Shown here one piece after another: positions 10,426-21,979 of a stretch of DNA of 64,000 bases (its first letter is position 1; the number at the start of each line of letters is the position of its first letter). The notes beneath the pieces are model-generated. The model ran no database searches. It was not told where the DNA came from and saw nothing but the letters and a program-made list of their open reading frames with translations. Source of the stretch: Campanula takesimana (Eukaryota; Streptophyta; Magnoliopsida; Asterales; Campanulaceae); contig JAOWBW010000182.1 in assembly GCA_026119855.1 (NCBI GenBank), forward strand, positions 474,297-538,296. The letters run 5' to 3'. The translations under genes were made by a program, and so were the position numbers.

Positions 10426-13023
10426 ATGACTTCCAAACTTCATTCTAAGAAATCCTCAAAATCGGTTGAATCCAGTGAAGATCAACATTCCCAACCTTCT
10501 TCCCAAGTCGTTATTATGGTATGATTGATGATTAAATTCTTATTGTTTGAGATTAATGATTGTTTTGATTCTCATATTTCGTGTTTTAGTCTCAATCAAT
10601 GTCTTGGTTACTTTGAGATTGATTTTCACCCAAATGGGTTTACAAAATTTTCTGGTTCATGTTAGAAATCCCCTTTTCAATTTCCTAGTCTAATGTGTTT
10701 TGCTTCATGAAATTGATTCGCTATTCTGAAATTGTATACAGTTTCGATTCTGTTTATGATACTTTTTATAGATTTTGATGATTTTTCTGATAATCTGGGC
10801 TCTATTAACTATGGTGTTCTTCGCGTTCTTGGTAATGTTCATAGTGTTCTTGAAGAAATCACTCTTTTATCCATCTTGATTTATCATAAGATTATATTTA
10901 TTGTTATTCACTATTCATGTTTTGATCTCTACGCAATTTCTTTTAAGTGTTTACGGTAACCTACCTAAGAATCAACCTCTCATTTACTTGCCGTGCCCCA
11001 CTTGACCGTGCAATTTTTGCTGCACCCCTTGTCAAGTGCCGCACGACCAACCGCATTTCTAACTTAAAATTTTGCTTATTTCAGGATTTAAATAACTTCA
11101 TTCCTGGGATAGTAATAGACCTTGAAGATCTAAAACTAGACGCAATTGGTCGCAACATTCTTGCAAGGCTAAAGAAGTCTGGCCTCCTACCTCTATTTAC
11201 CATTGATCAAGATTTCCACCTTCCAGCTTTTGTGGATGAGTTCTTCACCTCTGCCGTAGAAATGGAGGACGCAGAAAACCCTAATGCTCACCCCAAGTTC
11301 ATTAAAGCCAGAGTTATGGGCATTGATATGGCTTTTGACGCCAGAGATCTGGCCCATGTTGTGGGGATTAAAAGACTTAAGGGTGGTCCGGAAGAGGTCT
11401 CAAAGGAAGATATTCGCGGTCTCGCTCAGAAGCTTGCCGGATCCACTGATATCCTTAAGATTCAAAGGAAGGATGTGGGAGAAATCATGTATCACATTGG
11501 CCACCTTGTAGATCATGCTCTATTATGCAAAACCGGAAATCATGCAAACTTTAACAATACCCAGTGGATGATTTGTACTGCTATCTACCTCGGCAGACAA
11601 TTGGATTGGGGTGAGATCATTTATGATGTATTGAAGGTAAATATCCTTGCCTATAAGGATGCGGCTGATGCAGGTGAGACCAAATACCGCACCAACAGCC
11701 GCCTGATCTCCTACCTCATGAGTCATACACTCCGAATCAAGGAGTTGTTTGAAAAGCACAAGAAGTACAAAGTTCCCATTCCTACATCGAAGGATTTCTG
11801 CCGCAAATCTATGCGAGTGAATTTCAGAAACAATTTTGGAGATGAGTTGTACAGACACTATCTCCTCAAGGATCCAGTTGAAGAGTATGTTATGCCCAAG
11901 TATACCAAGCGTGGGGAAACCAACTTAGGTGATAAAAGGATGACTGCTGAGCTTGCTGCCACCTTTGAAAAGGAGCGTCTCAAAGCTGCCGCAGTACGAG
12001 CTAAGGCAAAAGGCATAGCTATTCCTTCTCCTTCCCCCTTAATCAAAGGTAAATAAAAGGTTGATGAACACACCATTGTCACGAAATCCAAACCCTCTGC
12101 CGCTGGAATCAAAATTTCTGAACCTTCAGTGCCTACCTCTCTTTCCAAACTATCCGCCCCAAAACCAAAGTCAAATCCCATCTCAAAACCAAAAGTTGTG
12201 TCTACCACATCTCCCTCTCCTGAACCTCAACCCAAAGCAAAACCATCCAAGTCTCTTTCTACCGCACCCTCAAAATCTGCCTTTCCTTCAAAGTTTGCTC
12301 TCTCCGCTTCCAAGCCCAAGCATGCCACAAGTCAGGGGGAGCCTCTCATGAAGAAAGTTGAAGCGAAAAAGAGGACTCATACTCCAAGTCCTGTCAAGTC
12401 GTCTAAGAAAGCTAAAGTCAAGTCATGTTCTCCCGAGGTACAGTCTCCTAAGTTTGGATCTGAAGAAGACCTCGATGTCTCTCCTCCCCAGATTTCAAAA
12501 GATTTTGTCTTAGATGCACAACTCGACGATATGGAAGAAGTCACTAAATCCGGAGAATCCCAAGGCGATGTTGCCGCAGATAATGATGAAGACAATGAAG
12601 GAGATGAAACCGAGAATGAGGATGAAAGTTCTGAAGGAACTGCAGCTGCAATAGTTATTGAGAAGCCGATTGATAAAGGCTTAGTTGATGAAAGTTCTGA
12701 TGAGAAAGAGGAGAGTTCGGAAGCTAGTGAAGATGATGATAGTATCAAGGCTTTGAGTGATGACAAAGTTGAGGCTGACCCCGTGCCTGAGAAATTTGAT
12801 ACGTTTGTTGAAATCGTTGAGACAAAAGATGTTGAGGTAAACATCGTGCCAAGAAAGGTTGATCCTGCCACGGATACTGCTACCGCAGTCCATCCCTCGA
12901 CCGCACCTCCTACTCTTGAGTCATCTACATCTACTTCAGAACTGTTTGCCGCAGTTAAGCTTCTTACTCAGATGCAGGCAGACACCCAGTCACAGGTTGA
13001 ATCTTTGGTGTCTAGTATGGTGG
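10426..13023 (+). pseudogene. Element A ORF3 (Sirevirus env-like/ORF3), 5' part, intron-containing, interrupted by element C
   Basis: Exon 1 (10426-10518) encodes 31 residues rich in S and K and ends ATG|GTATGA. Exon 2 starts after TTTCAG at 11085 in phase 0 and reads DLNNFIPG... A globular region of about 320 residues follows (FDARDLAHVVGIKR, VDHALLCKTGNHANF, YLGRQLDWGEII), then a P/S/K-rich and a D/E-rich linker. One in-frame TAA (12054-12056) breaks it; the frame continues beyond to 13023, where element C is inserted, and resumes at 39730. Element B has a homologous ORF with its intron at the same place. Such third ORFs are often called env-like, but I see no signal peptide or clear transmembrane segment. 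The C-terminal coiled coil suggests a structural or tethering role. Function is unknown. Confidence 0.75.
10519..11084 (+). other. Putative intron in element A ORF3
   Basis: 566 bp, GTATGA donor and TTTGCTTATTTCAG acceptor, T-rich, with no homologous protein sequence. Removing it joins two open segments in phase 0. The element B counterpart (25896-26443) has the same donor, phase and position. Confidence 0.75.
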
Positions 13024-14166
13024 TGTTAGTACCCGATCTGAAAATGAGTTTATTAGGGATTTCCCAAATACACAAGGACTTTATAGGAATTACAAACCTT
13101 GCAAAGACTTGTCCCGGATTCCCAAAATATATCTCATTGTTCTAGAACATCTTAAAGATGGCCAAAATAGGGTTTCCATAAAACATGCAAAACCCTAGCT
13201 TAATAATTAAGTCATCCAGGAATGATGGCCACGCGGCCACATTCGCCCAAGCTCCAACCTTGGCCACGCGGCCAACATCGCCGCCGCCCTCCATCTTGGC
13301 CACGCGGCCACATCCGCCCCGGATGATCTGGACCGTCAGATCTCTCCATCAGTTTCCTATTTAAAGACCTCCCTTGCCTCATAATTAGGGGATCCGAATT
13401 TTAGAGCTCACAAGTGACGATTTTGCTCCCAAATCAACTCATTCAAGCCTCCAAAAACACTCTCAAGAATCCCAAGAAGATCCAAGGTTATTTCTTGCCA
13501 ACAAAGGTAAGTTTTCTAACTTTTTCTTCATGTTCTTGCCATATTATTAATTTAGATCCATAATATTCATATTCTTAATATGTTTATTCATGTGTTCTTC
13601 ATAATATTCATGTTCCTAACATCTTTATTCATATTTTCTTCATGACATTCATATGTTCATAAGATGTTCTTCGCATGTTCTTCATGTTCATAGATTAAAA
13701 CCTTATTTATGATATATTTAGGGTTGTGATCTTCATGTTTACATGTTATTTCATAGACGATGATGATCTAGGGTTCATCAACCCAAACATGATCTAGGAA
13801 CTACTTCTAAACCCTAATCTTTAGGTAATTTCCCCCATCATTATGTATGATCCCAATTCTTCTGCCTATTCTAAATTCTTCTCGAACTACGCTGACCTGA
13901 GCTTCTCACATTGAGAGGAACGTAGGGAATCTTCGGATCTGGTCTCAATCACTAACACACTACATACACTGCATCATGATAGAAAGACCGATCAATTCGG
14001 GCAATAGGAGTGATAACGTGAATATTCTTTTCTTGTTGTAATTTGACCTCCGAACCCATTAAACATGCTTTTTCTCAAAGTTTTGGCTATAATTAAAACG
14101 GCGTGGCGACTCTCATAATTTTAATGTTGCAATGAATATTCTCAAATTCAAACACACGTATTCACA
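13024..14166 (+). repeat. Element C 5' LTR
   Basis: 1143 bp, partner 38582-39724. It contains three copies of the interrupted palindrome TGGCCACGCGGCCA (13226, 13261, 13297), a TATTTAAA box at 13358-13365, and the CTACG...CGTAG stem-loop motif at 13884-13926. Confidence 0.95.
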
Positions 14167-14167
14167 G

Positions 14168-14185
14168 TGGCGACTCTGCTGGGGA
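14168..14185 (+). other. Element C primer binding site (tRNA-Arg type)
   Basis: TGGCGACTCTGCTGGGGA one base after the LTR. It starts with TGG complementary to CCA and resembles the Ogre/Tat primer site for tRNA-Arg. The exact tRNA is from memory. Confidence 0.75.
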
Positions 14186-14240
14186 CTGCTTTGAAACTTT
14201 TTCAAACTTAGTGGGTCTAACTTTCGTTCACATCATGATG

Positions 14241-14620
14241 TTTGCCATGTTCTCACATGCACCTTACACTTTGCCATGTTCTCACATGCACCACACACTT
14301 GGCCATGTTCTCACATGCACCATACACTTTGCCATGTTCTCACATGCACCACGCACTTTGCCATGTTCTCACATTCACCACGCACTTTGCCATGTTTGCA
14401 CATGCACCTCACACTTTGCCATGTTTGCACATGAACCTCACACCTTGCCATGTTTGCACATGCACCTCACACTTTGCGTTTGCACATGCACCTCACACTT
14501 TGCCATGTTTGCACATGCACCTCACACTTTGCCATGTTTACACATGCACCTCACACTTTGCCATGGTTTCACACGCACCTTGTATTTTTGCCATGTTAAT
14601 ATGTGTACCTTGTATTTTTT
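14241..14620 (+). repeat. 29-bp tandem repeat, about 12 copies
   Basis: The unit is close to TTTGCCATGTTCTCACATGC plus nine bases such as ACCACACAC. Later copies carry TTTGCAC instead of TTCTCAC, and the last copies decay. Since 29 is not a multiple of three and the unit lacks stops, all three forward frames stay open; those frames are not genes. Confidence 0.9.
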
Positions 14621-15179
14621 CAATACATGTATTTTTTGTACTTTCCCTATAGTAATAAGGTCAAACGAGACTTTGCTATGCTCCCTTGTACATTCTTATC
14701 CTCTCCCTCTTCTCTCTCTCTTGCATTGCATTGCATCATTCAAGCATTAAAAAAACTCCTCTCTTTTCTCCCTAAAAAGAATTAGTTTCTTGCCACACAC
14801 TACCACTAGTCTGTGTCAGCACTGCACAGGTCCCCATTACCCGGAGTATTCGATGTGCAGGAATTTGTATGCTACTGTCGCACTCTTTCCCACTCACCAT
14901 GTACGTTCCACGAGCAGTGGGAACCTTTATCCTACCCGTGTCAACCCACACATAGAGATTAGGACACTCCTTGGATCAACCATTTAGGATGTAAATAAAT
15001 GCAAAACTTTTCGCAAAATAAAATGTGCATTGCATCTAGGCGACCTCTAAGGTCCATCGCTCACCCCTTGGGCTATCTATCAAAATTCTTCATCTTGGCC
15101 TATCTAGGTTACCTACCCATCATTGCGATCCATTTGGGTCTACCCTTCATCTCGACCCGCTTTGGCCAAAATCCCACCA
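14621..15179 (+). other. Element C leader spacer
   Basis: Between two repeat arrays. No gene or recognisable motif apart from pyrimidine-rich tracts. Confidence 0.5.
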
Positions 15180-16520
15180 TCCTTTGGCCTCTTAGGTTAA
15201 CCTTATCTACCTTTGACCTCCTAGGTCAACCTTTGACCCCCTAGGTCAACCTTACCACCCTTTGACCTCTTAGGCCAACCTTTGACCCCCTAGGTCAACC
15301 TTTGACCTCCTAGGTCAACCTTCTCCGCTCTTGACCTCCTAGGTCAACCTTTGACCCCCTAGGTTAACCTTATCACCTTCGACCCCTTAGGTCAACCTTT
15401 GACCCCCTAGGTTAACCTTAGGTCGACATTTGACCCCCTAGGTCAACCTTATCACCTTCGACCTCTTAGGTCAACCCTTGACCTCCTAGGTCAACCTTAT
15501 CACCTCTGACCCCCTAGGTCAAACTTTATCATCTTTGACCTCTTAGGTCTACCCTTTAGCCTCTTAGGACAACTTTATCTACCTTTGACCTCCTAGGTCA
15601 ACCTTTGACCGCCTAGGTCAACCTTCCCAACCCTTGACCTCCTAGGTCAACCTTATCACCTCCGACCTCTTAGGTCAACCCTTGACCACCTAGGACAACC
15701 TTATCACATTTAACCCCCTAGGTAAACTTTATCATCTTTGACCTCTTAGGTCTACCCTTGACCCCCTAGGTCAACCTTATCACCTTTGACCTCTTAGGTC
15801 AACCTTTGACCCCCTCGGTCAACATTATCACCCGTTGACCTCTTAGGTCAACCTTTGACCTCCTAGGTCAACCCAATCACCTTTGACCTCTTAGGTCAAA
15901 CTTGGACTCCTAGGTCAACCTTATCCGTTTTCGACCTCTTAGGTCAATCTTTGATTCCATAGGTGAACCCAATTACCTTTGGTCCTAACCCGCTTTGGTC
16001 AAACCGTCATCTTGACCCACCTAGGTCATTATTTGACCCACCGTCATCCAGACCAACCTAGGTCAACCCGTTTAGGTCCACACACCATCCTTGACCCATT
16101 TTGGTCAACTTGTCCGTCTTAGGTTAAAACTACCCCTTCACCTTTGACCCGTCAAGGTCACCCCGTGACCCGCTTAGATCGACTTACCTATCTTGGATCC
16201 ATCTAGGTCAATCTCCAACCTTCCTTAGTCCACCAACCCGAATAGGTCAACCTTAGACCCGCTTAGGTCAAACCATGTCTACCCCGCTTAGATCATCCCA
16301 TAGGCAAACCGCTACAACCCGCTATCTTGATTCATTCACCATATAAGTCAATCCAACCCTTCTCATTTAGGTCGACCTATCCTTTACCCATCTAGGTCAA
16401 CCCACCATTATCGTCGCACCCTAGCTTGAACCATTTCTTGTCTCAAACCTTAGGTCAAATTTAGGTCAAACCTTAAGTCAAACCTTACCCGATTCCTATA
16501 GGTCTTCCTCACCCATGCTT
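15180..16520 (+). repeat. 20-28 bp tandem repeat of TTGACC-N5-GGTCAA palindromes
   Basis: More than 30 units of TTTGACCTCCTAGGTCAACC, some extended by a TTATCACC spacer, most regular from 15180 to 15960 and decaying to about 16520. Each unit holds arms TTGACC and GGTCAA around a CTCCTA/CCCCTA-like core, so each unit can pair with itself and carries W-box cores on both strands. Confidence 0.9.
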
Positions 16521-16598
16521 GACTAAAGACCGAGTCATATCCCTCTTTTTGACCCCTATGGTCATCTCTCACCTCTTTTTAAAAGTCTAACTTGATTC

Positions 16599-16664
16599 GA
16601 ACTACGGCAACCTGAGCCTCTTATTGTGTGGGACCTCTCCCTCATGATAAGGGGAACGTAGGCA
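16599..16664 (+). repeat. CTACG...CGTAG stem-loop motif copy
   Basis: GAACTACGGCAACCTGAG ... GGGGAACGTAGGCAAC. One of seven copies in element C. Outer arms CTACG and CGTAG are conserved while the middle varies. Confidence 0.65.
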
Positions 16665-16831
16665 ACTTCGGCCCGGTCAAACTTTCAATTTTTTACCAAA
16701 ATGCATTTCAAAAATGTGGAGACCGACTCTTTTCCAAAAAAATGATTTTATAACGATGCCTTATCATTAAATACGAATCTAATTTAATTCAACTAAGAGG
16801 CTTAATTCTTTCATGACTAGAGTTCTGCATC

Positions 16832-17488
16832 ATGTCGGCTGCAAAGAACATCGAAGTTGCAACTGAAGCTGCTACCCAAGATCCCGAGACAATCCTCTAC
16901 ACCGATACTGCTCTCAGTAAGCAAGCATCCCACTTCGAAGCCATCCTTGATGAACAAGCAATCCACTTTAAGGCCATTCGCAACGAGCAAGCAACACACT
17001 TTCAGAAGGAGATGCATAAGACCCTAAGAAATATCGAGAGGCGCCATTTGTCTGACATTCGTGGCGTTTATGATTACCTCAGGCGAGTTCTCCCTCTTGC
17101 TCAATGTCAACACCCGTACGCTCCTCAAATGTACGGACCGCCACAGACTTTCCCCGTCGGGATGCCTCCTATGACTACTCATCAACAAGGGGTACCGGTA
17201 CCTAAATCACCCTCAAAGATAGTTCGTGAAAGGAAAGACGAGCGCGAATTCGACGACTTAGGCATGCCGTTAGCCAAATTCTTCAAAGGTTTGGTTCGAG
17301 CCGGCAAGTTGGCTCCTCTACTTAACTATGAACCAAACAGGGTAAGACCAGACTTGGATCCCTCTAAATACTGCAATTACCACCAGTACATTGGGTATGA
17401 CACTGAAGGTTGCCTCCAATTGAAAAGGAAGATCCAAAGCCTCATTGATAGCGGAGCCATCACCCGCGATAGGAATGCATGGGCGTGA
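16832..17488 (+). CDS. Element C Gag remnant, 218 aa
   Basis: The only coding sequence left in element C. The middle has repeated QA-HF-A-I heptad-like segments (ALSKQASHFEAIL, DEQAIHFKAI, NEQATHFQ), likely helical. The C-terminal third reads DLGMPLAKFFKGLVRAGKL, then CNYHQYIGYDTEGC and LQLKRKIQSLIDSGAI. This is the Tat/Ogre Gag pattern, a CX2H...C knuckle variant with a Tyr where a zinc-binding His is usual (GYDTEGC rather than GHDTE-C). A full Gag would be two to three times longer, so the N-terminal capsid part is missing, and no Pol follows. It may be translated, but whether it still forms or enters particles is unknown. Confidence 0.8.
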   Translation: MSAAKNIEVATEAATQDPETILYTDTALSKQASHFEAILDEQAIHFKAIRNEQATHFQKEMHKTLRNIERRHLSDIRGVYDYLRRVLPLAQCQHPYAPQMYGPPQTFPVGMPPMTTHQQGVPVPKSPSKIVRERKDEREFDDLGMPLAKFFKGLVRAGKLAPLLNYEPNRVRPDLDPSKYCNYHQYIGYDTEGCLQLKRKIQSLIDSGAITRDRNAWA

Positions 17489-18038
17489 GCAAAGTCCAAA
17501 CAAGAAAGAGCAAACTGGGGCTACCTCTTTTAAATAATAAATAAAAAGGGTCATTCAGTCTTCGTAGGTTCTAGAGTGTCTTTAGTCAAAAGTCCACCTT
17601 GGACTATTTTTGTTTCTTTAGTAAAGTCCACCCCGGATTAGTCGTTTTTCTTTCAAATAATAAAATAGTCTTTATTTCTTTTCTCTCTAGACTTGAGATA
17701 TAATCTTGCATAAATCAATTCCATGAAGATTGTCTTATTCACCATCTTCGCTTGATTGCTATATCTTTATATGATGAATTAATCTTAATCTTACTCATTA
17801 ATGACGACTCATTAAAAGGTAAATGGACCCATAAACCATTCACATAACTAAATACACAATTAGTCTCAAGATAACAAATGCTTTGACCAATTGGGATGAA
17901 CGAATCACTTTCTCTTCTCTCTACATTCTACCCCTGTACACTCTCTCTATACACTCACCCCTTATACACACTTCATGTACACTCCCTATATACACCTTCT
18001 CCCATACACTATCCTCATACGCCTCTCATCCCACCATT
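17489..18038 (+). other. Element C region after gag
   Basis: No Pol homology in any frame. The end (about 17930-18010) is a run of degenerate TACACTC words. Element B is inserted at 18044. Confidence 0.6.
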
Positions 18039-18043
18039 AGACC

Positions 18044-19508
18044 TGTTAGGATTCATTGTTAGTACACCCACCTGATTTGATTGACCCAATCCACGTGTCT
18101 TTTTATGGACTTTAGGTTTACTTGTAATGAAGTTTTACTTCAATTTTTAGACAAGTCCATTTCTAGATGTTTAGTAGTTAGGCTGAGTTATGATCGGTTT
18201 ATCCATAGCGGTTTAGTGTCCCTCAAGCCGCCGTCTTCAATCCGCCAGCATGGTGCCTTAAGTCCTTCATCAAACCGTAGTTTATGTCTTTGATGAAACC
18301 GCATTTCAAGTTCATTCATGAAACCGCACATGCATCTGGTGGAACCGCCGACCAAGATATTGAAGAAGTTATTGCTGTCATTTACTCCTTGAAGACAAAC
18401 ATTCGCTTTTCAACCGTAAATGAATGACTGGTGACTTGTCCTTAAACTTCAAGTCATGGTTCAGTTATTCTTGGAATGTCGGTTTGTCTCGCTTTTTGAA
18501 AAGTTACCGTTGTACTTTTCCAACAACTAAAATGACAATGTCAGGTAGTGATCCAACAACTTCTTGCCAAAGCAAAAGCAAAGGACGACAGTGATAGGTC
18601 AACCAATGGGATTGTGACAACGCATAAAACCGCCATACAATGACTCACCTCATTGTCCAACGGTCACTAATGCCTTCACTATAAATAGCCTTCATTTCTC
18701 AACAATGAAGGTTGCTGAGCTTCAAAGAGAATATCCCAAGTATTCAAGTTTGCTTTGAAGATTGAAAATTCAGATACTCATATCTTCATCATCTCCTTAG
18801 CAAACCCAAAGTTCTTCATCAAAGCTTCAAGCCTTCAAATCATCACAACTCAGCCTTGCACAGAAAGTAATCACTTGCTCGCCATCACTTAGATATTTTG
18901 AGCACTTGATTTCTTTCCACACTACACACCCGGAGTATATTTTCTTATAGATTATGTACCTCGAAAACACAGGTTGTTATAATAGCATTGTTAGGTTAGA
19001 TTGTTTATTTAGAGTTTGGATTCGTTTGTAATCTTGTAAAAACTCCTCTAAATCAATACAAGTCTAGTAGCTATTAGAAAATCCTAGGCTAACCACCTAG
19101 GTAGAGGACGTAGTTCTTTCAAGAACGAACCTCTTCAAATTGTGTGTCCTTGATCTTTATTTTCTGTCTTGTCATTTACATTTATGTTTATGAGCTTTAT
19201 TTACTTTTATGTGAAATGACTTGATAAATGATTTGCATAATTTTGTGATACTTCAGTTGTGCCTTGTCAGTTGCTTCATTCCATTTTCAACCATTTAAAC
19301 CGCCCTACTCTTCATAATTCAGTTTGGCCAAAACCGCAAAACTCCGCTGTGCATTTTATCTGAGCGGTTCTAGTGCTTTAAACCGCAATAGACTAAACTG
19401 ATAAGTACTTGGTTGATTTTCAAAGGTATTTCGAAAAAGATTTTAAACCGCTATTCACCCCCCCCCCCTCTAGCGGTTCTATACCCTTGTTGCCCTTTGG
19501 GACCAACA
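18044..19508 (+). repeat. Element B 5' LTR
   Basis: 1465 bp, with a TATAAATAG box at 18680-18688 (30426-30434 in the partner). Carries several AAACCGC words. Confidence 0.95.
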
Positions 19509-19510
19509 AG

Positions 19511-19522
19511 TGGTATCAGAGC
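19511..19522 (+). other. Element B primer binding site (tRNA-iMet)
   Basis: TGGTATCAGAGC two bases after the 5' LTR, identical to that of element A. Confidence 0.9.
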
Positions 19523-19573
19523 TTATCCACCAAAAATTATTTTACAAGCTTAACCGCTTGGGTGCTGATCCAA

Positions 19574-21941
19574 TGGCAAACATAAACTCCCATATGATGC
19601 AGACATCCAACTCTAATCACTTACCTATTCTTAATAAAGATAGTTTCATCTTCTGGGAAGATAGGATGAAGAAGCACATGATATCTGAGGATCGCAGATT
19701 ATGGACTGCAATTGTTAATGGACCCTAGTCCCGATGAAGGCTAACCCTGATGCAGGTACTGCTGGACAAACCGCAGAAATCAAGAAGCCGGAAGCTGAAT
19801 GGACCGAAACTGATCAACGGAATGTGGACTTTGATGGTAGAGCTATGTCCATGCTTGTATCAGCTATTGATCTAAGAACTCACTCAAAGGTTCTAGATTG
19901 CAATACCGCAAAGGAAACATGGGATGGCATCATTGACTTTCTGGAAGGAGATGCTGACACCAAGAAGAACCGCCTCTACCAACAGAGAAGGCTCTTAGAT
20001 TACTTTGTCAAAGACCCAAAGGAATCTCTTCGCCAATGCTATGAGCGGTTCGTGGAAATTGTCAATGTATGTTTCTCTCTAGGGCACAAGTATTCTAATA
20101 CTGACCTGAACATGAGATTCATGCAATCTCTTGGTAGCAAATGGCTGATCAAAACTACTAACATTGAAGACAACAAAGATCTGGAAGCTCTTGATCTTCG
20201 TCATCTTTATGCCATCCTAAGGGTATTTGAATTCAAGCTTGAGGAAGCTCATGAAACCGAAAACAGATTCAAGTCTCTTTCTCTTGCCGCTTTCAATAAT
20301 GCCACATCTCCAGTTTACAATCCAGATCACCATCAAACCGCATCCAATACTCATTTACAAACCGCTTCTTTTGATCCAAATATTCCAAGATATATTCCTC
20401 AACCCGCACCTCCAGAGTATTACCAACCGCCTCATCAACCTTACCCTCAACATCATCAACCCTATCCTCAACCTCAGCAATCTCATCAATCCTACACTCC
20501 ATCTCAAAATTCCCAAAGTGTAGCATCCAGTTCTACTCAAGTTGACTTTGATGACATGGATGATGACGAGTTTGCTCTCTATGTGAAAAACTACACCAAG
20601 TTCAGAAAGAACAGAGCTCAATTTCAATCAGGCGGCCCTGAAAAGTTTGTCCCTCCAACCAGATTCAACAAAGCAACTGATGCTAAGAAAGGGATGATCT
20701 TGTTTGTTACAACTGCAGACAACCAGGTCATTTTGCCTCCAGTTGTCCCAAACCGCGCTATGAAGCCGCTCCTGCCAAGAAACCGTTCAACAAGAAGTTT
20801 TTCAAGAGAAGAGGAATGGTTGCTGAACAAGGAGAACAGCCATTAACATGGATGGGTTCTGATACAGATGATAGTGATGAAGATGAAGGAGTTGCAAATC
20901 TTTACCTAATGGGATTTGAAGAAAAAATTGAAATTGACGAAAGCCTTCCACTGCCACTCCATCAAATGAAGTCAGTTTCACCAAGAACTCCTGAAGCTAA
21001 ACAAGGCAAAACTCCTACTTCACCAAACTACTCTCCTGAGGATCAAACCGAACAAAGCCATGATGACCAGGTACTTGAACGTGCTAATGTCATTTGTCAA
21101 CAACACACTGTGCTTAAAAAGGCATATAAATTAATGGCTGCAGAACTTGAATATTCCTAAAAAGAATGCAAGTCCCATAAGGAGGAGATTGAAAAACTCA
21201 AGCTCCAAATTGTTGGGATAGCTTCTGTTGTGGAAGAAAACCGCTACCTTAAGGACAGAACCGAGGTACTTAACACCCGAATCCATGCTTACTGCACAAA
21301 GGGATGAACTTCAAAAAGTGACCGATGTGTGGACTAAGTCTGGTGTCACCATGGAACAAATCCTTAATTCACAAATTCTCTCTAAAGAGAAAAGTGGATT
21401 GGGATTTAAAACTGATGATGGGTGTAAGTGTCCTTGTCTCTGTGCTGAAGGTGGTGTGAAACCAACTGAACAAACCAAAGAAATTCCTAAGGTGAATCAT
21501 GCTGGTAAAAAGGGCTCAACACAAGAAATTAAAAAGCAAAATTATTTCTATGAGTATCCTAAAAACTAGACTGGGAGAGATCCAAAGTGGAAAGAGAAAT
21601 CCACAGCGGCTCAGGCAACCAAGGAAGTATTGAGTGATGAAACCGCTCCTAGTCGGTTTAAAGAATATCCTGTTATATTTCCTAAAGCCTCACCTAAGAG
21701 AAAGGTTGAACTCAAGAAGGTTAACTTTGTTAAAGCCAAAACCGCTGACCCAGTAAAACATGAGAAACAGAAGGTCAGTAATGGGTTTGTAAAACCGCAA
21801 CCACAACCTGGCTTAATTCATTGTTCTATCTGTGCTGATTTTGGTCATAGTGCTGGTCATTGTCTTTTAAGATTCACACCCAATGCCAAGGGATGTAAAA
21901 ATCCTAAGGTCAAACAGGTGTGGGTCCCAAAAAGCTGCTAA
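19574..21941 (+). pseudogene. Element B Gag, broken
   Basis: Homologous to Gag of element A but with at least three frameshifts (near 19725, 20690 and 21265) and in-frame stops (21157-21159 region and 21567-21569). The capsid part (AKETWDGIIDFLEGD, PKESLRQCYERF) is readable. A Q/P/Y/H-rich insert (about 20380-20520) is absent from element A. The first CX2CX4HX4C knuckle (CYNCRQPGHFASSC, about 20705-20745) is in a shifted frame. The second, C-terminal knuckle (CSICADFGHSAGHC, about 21825) is intact, as is the closing VKQVWVPKSC. No full Gag can be made from it. Confidence 0.9.
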
Positions 21942-21979
21942 CCCTAGGACCCAAGGAATAAGGGGGACCAAAACCTTTC

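Noticed and set aside
12377..12871. Minus-strand 164-residue Ser-rich open frame
   Set aside because: Shadow of the acidic linker of element A ORF3 on the other strand.
10426..13023. Calling ORF3 a true envelope glycoprotein
   Set aside because: No signal peptide, transmembrane anchor or fusion-like segment is visible in either element.
14211..14785. Three overlapping plus-strand open frames of 60-179 residues rich in Cys, His and Thr
   Set aside because: They are translations of the 29-bp tandem repeat and its flank in different frames.
17900..18010. Possible promoter or regulatory array of TACACTC words
   Set aside because: Irregular low-complexity sequence; nothing supports a function.
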